From Bryobacterales bacterium (GTDB lineage: Bacteria > Acidobacteriota > Terriglobia > Bryobacterales > Bryobacteraceae), in NCBI GenBank assembly GCA_003142355.1, contig PLMF01000180.1:37873-46635 (forward strand): a stretch of DNA of 8,763 nucleotides, given 5' to 3'. A program made the translations under genes and the position numbers. The notes under the pieces were generated by a model. It was not told the DNA's origin, made no database searches, and saw nothing but the letters and a program-made list of their open reading frames with translations. Of the stretch, positions 1 to 4,040 are shown one piece after another (the first letter of the stretch is position 1; each line of letters starts with the position of its first letter).

Positions 1-942
1 GAAATCTCCCCGCTGTTTATCGCCGGCGAAAGTTATGGCACCTTCCGCGCGGCCGGCCTGGCAGGCTACCTGATCGACCGTGGGATCGCTTTCAACGGAG
101 TGGTCCTGATCGGAACCACTCTCAACCTCGAGACCATCTGGAGCCGCAGTGACGACCTCGTCTATGAGCTGGAATTTCCCACCTATGCCGCCGATGCCTG
201 GTATCACAAGAAGATCGCGCCCGACCTCCAGCGCAAGGACTTGAAGTCGTTGCTCAAGGAAGTGGAGAGTTTTGCCACCGGCGAATATGCCGTGGCCCTG
301 AGCAAGGGGGACGATCTCCCCGCCGCCGAGCGCAAAGCGGTCATCGACAAACTGGTGCGTTATACGGGCCTCGAGGCCCGCTACATCGACGAAAGCAACC
401 TGCGTTTCGATGTGTCGCACTTCTCGCGCCAACTGCTGCGCGACCGGCGCCAGACCATCGGCCGCTACGATGGGCGCCTGGTTGGGCCATCCGCGCTGAA
501 CGTCGGCGAGACCAGCGAGTTTGACCCTTCCAGTTCGCTCATCACTCCGCCCTTCACGGCCATCTTCACCAGCTACGTGCGCAACGAGCTGGGATACAAG
601 ACCGACCTGTACTATTACCCCACCGGCGGCATTCAGCCCTGGGACTACGGCGTCCAGAACGGTTTCGGCGATACGACGAGCCTCTTGCGCAACGCCATGA
701 CCAAGAACCCCTACATGAAGGTGATGGTCGCCGCCGGCTACTTTGACCTGGCCACGCCCTATTACGCGGTCGAGCACACCTTCAACCACATGGGCCTGAA
801 TCCTGAGATGCACAAGAACATTACCTGGAGTTTCTACCAGGCGGGTCACATGCTCTACATTGACGGCGATTCGCACACCAAGCTGAAGCACGACATCGGC
901 GAATTCATATCGAATTCATTGCCCAAGCGCGACGCGCAGTAG
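1..942 (+). CDS. Serine carboxypeptidase-like protein (peptidase family S10), C-terminal 313 residues, 5' truncated
   Basis: The reading frame is open from the first base, so the gene starts outside the window. The visible part contains the S10 nucleophile motif GESYG (Ser at bases 31-33), an Asp in GYFDLATP (745-747) and a His in YQAGHMLY (847-849); these match the Ser-Asp-His order and spacing of serine carboxypeptidases. S10 enzymes are usually about 450-520 residues, so roughly the first third is missing, where a signal peptide would normally lie. Family knowledge predicts removal of C-terminal residues from peptides, probably outside the cytoplasm; substrate is not readable from sequence. 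A GTG at 100 lies inside the conserved core and is not the start, because the nucleophile is upstream of it. The gene ends in TAG and is followed 15 bases later by a large palindrome. Assignment to S10 is firm; specificity is unknown. Confidence 0.9.
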   Translation, partial: EISPLFIAGESYGTFRAAGLAGYLIDRGIAFNGVVLIGTTLNLETIWSRSDDLVYELEFPTYAADAWYHKKIAPDLQRKDLKSLLKEVESFATGEYAVALSKGDDLPAAERKAVIDKLVRYTGLEARYIDESNLRFDVSHFSRQLLRDRRQTIGRYDGRLVGPSALNVGETSEFDPSSSLITPPFTAIFTSYVRNELGYKTDLYYYPTGGIQPWDYGVQNGFGDTTSLLRNAMTKNPYMKVMVAAGYFDLATPYYAVEHTFNHMGLNPEMHKNITWSFYQAGHMLYIDGDSHTKLKHDIGEFISNSLPKRDAQ

Positions 943-957
943 ACATATCCGGGCCCA

Positions 958-1021
958 CCGCTCCCTGACGCTCGCTGCTCTGAAAGTCGCCTCATTCTGA
1001 GCCGCGACCGTCAGGGAGCGG
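958..1021. repeat. REP-like imperfect palindrome downstream of the carboxypeptidase gene
   Basis: Two 27-base arms (958-984 and 995-1021) are reverse complements at 24 of 27 positions, separated by a 10-base loop. The element starts 15 bases after the upstream stop codon. No run of T follows the right arm, so it is not a typical intrinsic terminator, although it could stabilise mRNA 3' ends or impede polymerase. The form (long GC-rich palindrome between genes) resembles REP/BIME elements. That it is dispersed genome-wide is inferred, not seen here. Confidence 0.75.
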
Positions 1022-1035
1022 TCTTCGCACGGTAG

Positions 1036-1063
1036 GGCAGGCCATCGTTTTCCGTGGCCTGCC
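1036..1063. repeat. Perfect 9-bp stem-loop
   Basis: GGCAGGCCA at 1036-1044 pairs perfectly with TGGCCTGCC at 1055-1063 around a 10-base loop, only 14 bases after the REP-like palindrome. There is no T tract after it. It may be part of the same repeat cluster or help end transcription from the carboxypeptidase gene. The rest of the gap up to 1250 contains no gene or RNA family that I recognise. Confidence 0.5.
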
Positions 1064-1256
1064 AAGCCTCTCCGAATCGGAGCGTAGTTTCCTAGAACCT
1101 GGGTGGCGACTGAGTGGGATTGATCTCCCAGAACGCCGTCTAGGCCGGGACGAGGGCTGGCACTTCAGTGGAACGGCGACCAGAGCAGCAGCCGGGTGAT
1201 GTCGCAGCAAGCGGCTCTTGCACGTTCGCCGGAGGCACTGGCGACCACGAAATGTA

Positions 1257-1270
1257 TACAATTAGGGTGA
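1257..1270 (+). promoter_or_regulatory. Candidate -10 box and weak ribosome-binding site before the nuclease-like gene
   Basis: TACAAT at 1257-1262 matches 5 of 6 bases of the sigma-70 -10 consensus and sits in the palindrome TGTATACA (1253-1260). No convincing -35 box lies 16-18 bases upstream. The stretch AGGGTGA at 1264-1270 could act as a weak SD site three bases before the ATG at 1274. Because a transcript from this box would start around 1268-1270, its leader would be only a few bases long. Confidence 0.35.
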
Positions 1271-1273
1271 TCT

Positions 1274-1960
1274 ATGTTTCGAATTCAACTGCCGCGTCTG
1301 TATGAGCTGCGAGACCTCATCGCTGACAGGACCTCTCCTGATGCGTACTTTCACGATTTTGAGACTCTATTGCAGGATGATCTCGCGAGGGCAGTGTTCA
1401 TTCGCTGGGAAGAGAAGCTGCAACTTCTGGATGCGCATGCTTGGAAGGCTTTGAAAGACGAGGCATCCCAATACCTGATTCGGAGAGACCCGCGCAGGAG
1501 TCACCAGCAATTGTTCGATATCCTCGGTCAGGCAGACGGCTATCAACACCTGAGAAACATCGGCTGCTCGACCGTGCGTTTCATTCCGCGATCCGATAAA
1601 GAAGGACTTAGGACGCCAGATCTTGAGGGTTTCATCGATTCACAGAGAATCCTATGTGAAGTGAAGACGATCAATATCTCCGACGACGAGATCCGTGCCC
1701 GCTGTGAACATACGGCGCGCGTCATCGAGAGCCAATTGGACGAGGGATTCTTTCGGAAGCTCCGATTCGATGTCACCGAGGCCAGCGACCAGACGCACAG
1801 GCACGACGCGGCCGGCAATGGACGACATCTTGTCTACGTCAACATTTGCTTCGATGATTGGGCTCACTACTTCACACATGCCTATCTCAGGCAGATTGAG
1901 CAATACCTCAAGGACAATCCAGTCCCCGAGGTTGAGGTCGTCTGTACCGGGAGCCGCTAG
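1274..1960 (+). CDS. Orphan protein with a PD-(D/E)XK nuclease-like signature, 228 aa
   Basis: I do not recognise a named family. Residues 115-131 read P-D, twelve residues, then E-V-K (Asp116, Glu129, Lys131) with hydrophobic residues before Glu129 (ILCEVK). That is the core pattern of the PD-(D/E)XK fold used by restriction endonucleases, Holliday-junction resolvases and many repair or defence nucleases. Helix-rich sequence precedes the motif, as is common in the fold, and a later segment (residues 186-193, LVYVNICF) could be another core strand. No signal peptide or membrane segment is visible, so it should be cytoplasmic. There is no methyltransferase or other enzyme partner in the window. 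Base use is unlike its neighbours: bases 1621-1680 are 40% G+C (24 of 60), against 72% in bases 6421-6480, suggesting acquisition by transfer. The nuclease role is inferred from one motif; a non-catalytic member or a chance match is possible. Confidence 0.75.
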   Translation: MFRIQLPRLYELRDLIADRTSPDAYFHDFETLLQDDLARAVFIRWEEKLQLLDAHAWKALKDEASQYLIRRDPRRSHQQLFDILGQADGYQHLRNIGCSTVRFIPRSDKEGLRTPDLEGFIDSQRILCEVKTINISDDEIRARCEHTARVIESQLDEGFFRKLRFDVTEASDQTHRHDAAGNGRHLVYVNICFDDWAHYFTHAYLRQIEQYLKDNPVPEVEVVCTGSR

Positions 1961-2028
1961 CCAGAGGGGTTTATCCTGGCCCTGAGAGAGGATCGATGTG
2001 CCGCTTTGAGGCGTAACGTCCAAAGCGC

Positions 2029-2107
2029 GGATGTCAGGCCAAAGGAACCCCCCTTGGGGGAAACTTGCCACCTCGCCACGCCTGCGGGATACATCCCGCC
2101 AAACGCC
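2029..2107. repeat. Direct repeat copy A, upstream of higBA
   Basis: The 55 bases 2053-2107 align with bases 2816-2868 of copy B. They share CTTGGGGGAA, then TTGCCACCTCGCCA, then ACATCCCG and AAACGCC, with scattered substitutions and a 2-base gap. GATGTCAGG near the left end (2030-2038) also recurs at copy B. Inside this copy GCGGGA (2084-2089) pairs with TCCCGC (2094-2099). The two copies bracket the higBA cassette; the divergence indicates an old duplication or two insertions of a dispersed element. Confidence 0.65.
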
Positions 2108-2148
2108 GGTCCATCGAGCGAAGCTCCCGCACCACCGGGGCCACCAGG

Positions 2149-2177
2149 TTGCAGCCTGTAACCATACAGGTTACACT
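2149..2177 (+). promoter_or_regulatory. Candidate higBA promoter
   Basis: TTGCAG (2149-2154) and TACACT (2172-2177) are separated by exactly 17 bases. The -35 box matches 3 of 6 consensus bases, the -10 box 4 of 6 including the key T1, A2 and final T. The predicted transcription start falls at about 2184-2185, on or next to the GTG chosen as the higB start, so the message may be leaderless. The promoter overlaps a perfect inverted repeat at 2157-2175. Confidence 0.5.
2157..2175. promoter_or_regulatory. Candidate HigA operator: perfect 7-bp inverted repeat over the -10 region
   Basis: TGTAACC (2157-2163), five bases, then GGTTACA (2169-2175) form a perfect inverted repeat lying between the -35 and -10 boxes and covering part of the -10. 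Antitoxins of the HigA/XRE type usually bind such palindromes at their own promoter and repress it, more strongly when complexed with toxin. Position, symmetry and size fit, but binding is inferred. The same arms could also fold as a hairpin in DNA or RNA. Confidence 0.6.
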
Positions 2178-2184
2178 CGTAGGC

Positions 2185-2466
2185 GTGGCGATCAAAGGGT
2201 TTCGACTCAAAGGAATCGAACGGTTCTTCGCCGCCGGGACCAAGTCGGGAATTCAAGCGCAACACGCTGACCGGCTCCGCCTCATCCTCGGCCGTTTGAA
2301 CGCCTCAACCAGCGCGCGCGATATGAACTTGCCCGGCTTGGATCTCCATGAACTCCGCGGCTCCCGAAAAGGCACCTGGGCCGTGAAGGTGAGCGGCAAC
2401 TGGCGCGTAACGTTCACTTGTGCCGGGAAGGACGTAGATCGCGTAGACTACGAGGATTACCATTGA
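2185..2466 (+). CDS. higB: HigB-family toxin (RelE/ParE superfamily mRNA interferase), 93 aa
   Basis: The product matches the compact HigB ('plasmid maintenance system killer') family. It starts [15 protein letters not shown], continues with a basic helix around [10 protein letters not shown] (residues 30-39) and the family stretch [14 protein letters not shown] (46-59), then [15 protein letters not shown] (63-77), ending VDYEDYH. Family members are ribosome-dependent mRNA endonucleases that slow translation when not bound by HigA. The frame is open further upstream, to 2065, but that extension lies in repeat copy A and is unlike the family. GTG at 2185 gives the usual length of about 92 residues and sits just after the candidate -10 box. 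SD support is weak. The toxin gene comes first and its TGA lies 7 bases before the antitoxin ATG, so the two are surely cotranscribed. Catalytic competence cannot be judged from sequence alone. Confidence 0.9.
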   Translation: MAIKGFRLKGIERFFAAGTKSGIQAQHADRLRLILGRLNASTSARDMNLPGLDLHELRGSRKGTWAVKVSGNWRVTFTCAGKDVDRVDYEDYH

Positions 2467-2473
2467 GGTGACC

Positions 2474-2761
2474 ATGAAGATGCATGATCCGCCGCACCCC
2501 GGTGAGGTGCTCAGGCAACTGTGCCTGGAACCCCTGAACTTGACCGTCACGGACGCCGCGCGATCGCTCGGCGTGAGTCGGAAGGCGCTGTCTAGCATTC
2601 TTAACGGGCGTGCGGGTATCAGCCCGGAGATGGCGGTCCGTCTTTCGATGGCCTTTAACACCAGCGCTGAAAGCTGGCTCAACCAGCAGCTTCAGTATGA
2701 CCTCTGGCACGCGGAAAAAAACCGGGCGCGGCTCCACGTGGCGAGATTGTCCGCGGCCTGA
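2474..2761 (+). CDS. higA: HigA-family antitoxin (XRE helix-turn-helix), 95 aa
   Basis: The protein begins [13 protein letters not shown], the hallmark N-terminus of HigA-type addiction-module antitoxins. A helix-turn-helix follows at about residues 24-47 ([24 protein letters not shown]), then the family's [32 protein letters not shown] stretch. HigA neutralises HigB by direct binding and represses the operon. The SD-like GAGG at 2465-2468 overlaps the higB stop and lies 5 bases before ATG 2474. GTG 2468 is inside that SD site and ATG 2480 is 11 bases from it, so 2474 is preferred, though 2480 is possible. The C-terminus ([12 protein letters not shown]) looks intact. The stop TGA lies at the left edge of repeat copy B. 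Family assignment is firm. Confidence 0.92.
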   Translation: MKMHDPPHPGEVLRQLCLEPLNLTVTDAARSLGVSRKALSSILNGRAGISPEMAVRLSMAFNTSAESWLNQQLQYDLWHAEKNRARLHVARLSAA

Positions 2762-2868
2762 TGTCAGGAGCCGGCTAGGGCGATGTGCGCCGGTCGGCGC
2801 CGGCCCCAAGTCCCGCTTGGGGGAAGTTTGCCACCTCGCCAGACCTCCAGGACATCCCGGTAAACGCC
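2759..2868. repeat. Direct repeat copy B, downstream of higBA
   Basis: Bases 2816-2868 align with 2053-2107 (copy A). The shared GATGTCAGG (2760-2768) overlaps the higA stop. Copy B has about 33 extra bases between this shared start and the main block. It contains a perfect hairpin, CCCCAAG (2804-2810) with CTTGGGG (2816-2822) around a 5-base loop. With no T tract it is a poor intrinsic terminator, but it is the only strong structure after higA. The rest of the gap (2869-2980) shows no gene. Confidence 0.65.
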
Positions 2869-2947
2869 GCTCACGTCCCAACCCATAGACGGCGCCGGTG
2901 GTGCTCTCCGGCGGATTGGCAGCATCGATCCGGACTCCACACGGAAC

Positions 2948-2994
2948 GCTTGATGTTCGGGTCGGAAGTGGCTGGTCGCCCGTCAAGCTATGAT
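2948..2994 (+). promoter_or_regulatory. Candidate promoter and inverted repeat for the second TA module
   Basis: TATGAT at 2989-2994 matches 5 of 6 consensus -10 bases and ends 6 bases before the ATG at 3001, placing transcription start on or near the start codon. No good -35 box is seen at normal spacing. GCTTGATG (2948-2955) and CGTCAAGC (2981-2988) form an inverted repeat matching 7 of 8 positions, about three helical turns apart and touching the -10. It could be a spaced operator for the antitoxin, but arms this short can arise by chance. Confidence 0.4.
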
Positions 2995-3000
2995 TGAAGC

Positions 3001-3201
3001 ATGTCCCCTGATCGCAACCGCCTTCAATCGCTCGTGGATGCCCTTCCGGACGCTGAGGTCCAGGTGGCCATTTCTTTTCTTGCGGAACTGGGTGAGCAGG
3101 AGATCATCGATGCCGAGACCGCGACTAAGCTGGATCTGGCGCGCGCGGAACCGGGCGACGATATCCCCCTGAAGGAAGTCCGGCGCCGGCTCGGGCTATG
3201 A
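3001..3201 (+). CDS. Short antitoxin of a RelE/ParE-type TA module, 66 aa
   Basis: The N-terminal half (RLQSLVDALPDAEVQVAISFLAELG, residues 7-31) resembles the first helices of small antitoxins that accompany RelE-type toxins. The C-terminus AEPGDDIPLKEVRRRLGL matches the recurring tail 'GD-x-IPL-x-EV-x-x-x-LGL' of antitoxins that wrap around RelE/ParE partners. It is acidic overall, as expected. The stop overlaps the toxin start by four bases (ATGA, 3198-3201), the classic coupling for a TA pair. No recognised DNA-binding domain is evident between helix and tail, so autorepression is uncertain. ATG 3001 has almost no SD site but is 6 bases after a good -10 box, consistent with a leaderless message. 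The other overlapping frame from 2990 has no family resemblance. The role is inferred from tail motif and operon position. Confidence 0.8.
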   Translation: MSPDRNRLQSLVDALPDAEVQVAISFLAELGEQEIIDAETATKLDLARAEPGDDIPLKEVRRRLGL

Positions 3202-3446
3202 TCCGCCGCGTAGTTTTCCGCCCTGCCGCGGTGCGCGACCTGGCGCGTCTCGATCACGTCGTTCAGGCACGGATCGACGCGGCCCTGGTACGTTTTGCCG
3301 CGACAGGCCACGGCGATGTGAAGTCCCTCAAAGACCGTCCCGGTGAACTGCGCTTGCGGGTCGGCAAGTGGCGGGTCTTCTTCTGCCTCGAGCCAACTGA
3401 TTTCATCCGCGTCCTCGGTATCGACAACCGGGGTGAAGCTTACTGA
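3198..3446 (+). CDS. RelE/ParE-family toxin, 82 aa
   Basis: The protein shows the whole short RelE/ParE fold pattern: VVFRPAAVRDLARLD at the N-terminus, a helix rich in Ala and Arg (residues 20-36), then GDVKSLKDRPGELRLRVGKWRVFFCLEP (residues 39-66) and the closing strand FIRVLGIDNRGEAY. RelE-like members cut mRNA on the ribosome and ParE-like members block DNA gyrase; the sequence does not clearly separate these. Most relatives end in H-R-R-E-x-Y; here the equivalent is N-R-G-E-A-Y, so a residue sometimes important for RNase activity is changed. Start ATG 3198 overlaps the antitoxin stop TGA. Gene order (antitoxin first) is opposite to the adjacent higBA pair, so the modules have separate origins. 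No terminator with a clear stem and T run follows. Confidence 0.88.
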   Translation: MIRRVVFRPAAVRDLARLDHVVQARIDAALVRFAATGHGDVKSLKDRPGELRLRVGKWRVFFCLEPTDFIRVLGIDNRGEAY

Positions 3447-3575
3447 GTGAACCGAGCAAACCTTTTTGAGTCACAATACATTGTCTGAGCCGAATCAACC
3501 ACTTACGCGCTTGACCCTGCCGCGGCATCGTACACTGTGGACAGGGGGGGAATCCGCTTTGGTCACTATCCGAAA

Positions 3576-3590
3576 TTGGCCTCGTTCCGC
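3576..3590. repeat. Dispersed short repeat, copy 1 (TTGGCCTCGTTCCGC)
   Basis: This 15-mer differs from copy 2 (3661-3675, TTGGCTTTGTTCCGC) at 2 positions and is related to copy 3 at 7961-7974 (TTGGTTCGTTCCTC, one base shorter). Read on the minus strand the three encode similar peptides, RNEAN, RNKAK and RNEPN, in different contexts, which suggests an interspersed DNA repeat and not a protein signal. Confidence 0.45.
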
Positions 3591-3660
3591 ATTTCGCGTG
3601 GCGCAGCCGCAACCGCCCGTTTCCGGGGTCGCGGCGTCCCCAGTCGCCAATCGGCGCGTC

Positions 3661-3675
3661 TTGGCTTTGTTCCGC
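3661..3675. repeat. Dispersed short repeat, copy 2 (TTGGCTTTGTTCCGC)
   Basis: Same orientation as copy 1, 85 bases downstream. Thirteen of 15 positions are identical. Confidence 0.45.
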
Positions 3676-3832
3676 CACCCGCGCAAGGCGGCCAGGCTCG
3701 GCCCGCGATTGCCGCCAGCCCGGTTGCTCTTCCACTCAAGCATGCCGCTTTCCGTCGGCATCCTTGCGGTTCTACACGGTGAAGTCCGCTACTTTCAACA
3801 TCGACAGCCGCATCTCGGTCCCCCGGCCCCCC

Positions 3833-3875
3833 GGGAGACGCATCTTGCGGGAAAAATCCTCCCGATGCGTCTCCC
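3833..3875. repeat. Strong 11-bp stem-loop with nested stem
   Basis: GGGAGACGCAT (3833-3843) pairs perfectly with ATGCGTCTCCC (3865-3875). Inside, after a 4-base left bulge, CGGGA (3848-3852) pairs with TCCCG (3860-3864) around a 7-base loop. It lies far from both flanking genes (387 bases after the toxin stop and 165 before glgX) and has no T run, so it is unlikely to be a simple terminator. It could be a repeat unit, a transposon end, or a structured RNA piece. Confidence 0.6.
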
Positions 3876-4025
3876 AACCGCAGGCCACCACCCCAACCCG
3901 TTGAAAAAGCGAAGCTTAAAACGTCATCTTTATGAACTCCACACACGCACGGATGCGTCGCGATCTGGAGAAGCCGGTCCCCCATACTCTTAACCACCCA
4001 TGCTCACGGAATCGCAACAACAACC

Positions 4026-4034
4026 TGATACGTT
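4026..4034 (+). promoter_or_regulatory. Candidate extended -10 box for glgX
   Basis: TG (4026-4027), one base, then TACGTT (4029-4034) forms an extended -10 pattern ending 6 bases before ATG 4041. No clear -35 box is present. A transcript from it would begin on or near the start codon. There is no SD site, since the bases just before the ATG read TTAGAACC, which supports a leaderless start. Confidence 0.35.
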
Positions 4035-4040
4035 AGAACC

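Larger units (their letters stand above)
3447..4040. other. 594-base intergenic region without a convincing gene, rich in dispersed-repeat sequence
   Basis: Open frames on both strands here give low-complexity Arg/Pro/Ala-rich peptides with no recognisable family, and no SD-backed start. The region holds two copies of a TTGGC-type 15-mer (3576-3590 and 3661-3675), a 7-base G run (3544-3550), a small hairpin ATGCCG/CGGCAT (3742-3747 with 3756-3761) and a strong hairpin at 3833-3875. It probably represents accumulated repeats or the decayed edge of a mobile element, but no transposase fragment is readable. A candidate promoter for glgX lies at its right end. Confidence 0.55.

Noticed and set aside
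958..1021. Intrinsic terminator for the carboxypeptidase gene
   Set aside because: The stem is strong but no T run follows; it fits a REP-like repeat better, though it may still reduce readthrough.
1022..1250. Possible riboswitch or structured RNA before the nuclease-like gene
   Set aside because: Small stems are present (1036-1063, and CTCCGA/TCGGAG near 1069-1081), but no conserved core of a known riboswitch class could be matched.
992..1261. Minus-strand open frame of 89 residues after the carboxypeptidase gene
   Set aside because: Arg/Pro-rich with no family pattern, no SD site, and its last residues (PLPDGRGSE) come from the right arm of the palindrome. Best explained as a chance frame over a repeat.
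2065..2184. N-terminal extension of the higB frame by 40 residues
   Set aside because: The extension covers repeat copy A and the promoter/operator and does not resemble HigB. Starting at GTG 2185 gives the family's normal N-terminus and length.
2129..2904. 10-base inverted match GCACCACCGG (2129-2138) and CCGGTGGTGC (2895-2904) around higBA, considered as transposon ends
   Set aside because: Ten bases of GC-rich sequence over 800 bases can match by chance. There is no transposase and no target-site duplication that I can see.
3466..3993. 175-residue plus-strand open frame and three overlapping minus-strand frames
   Set aside because: No recognisable domain, low-complexity composition, and they span the dispersed repeats and hairpin. 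No start with an SD site or close -10 box.
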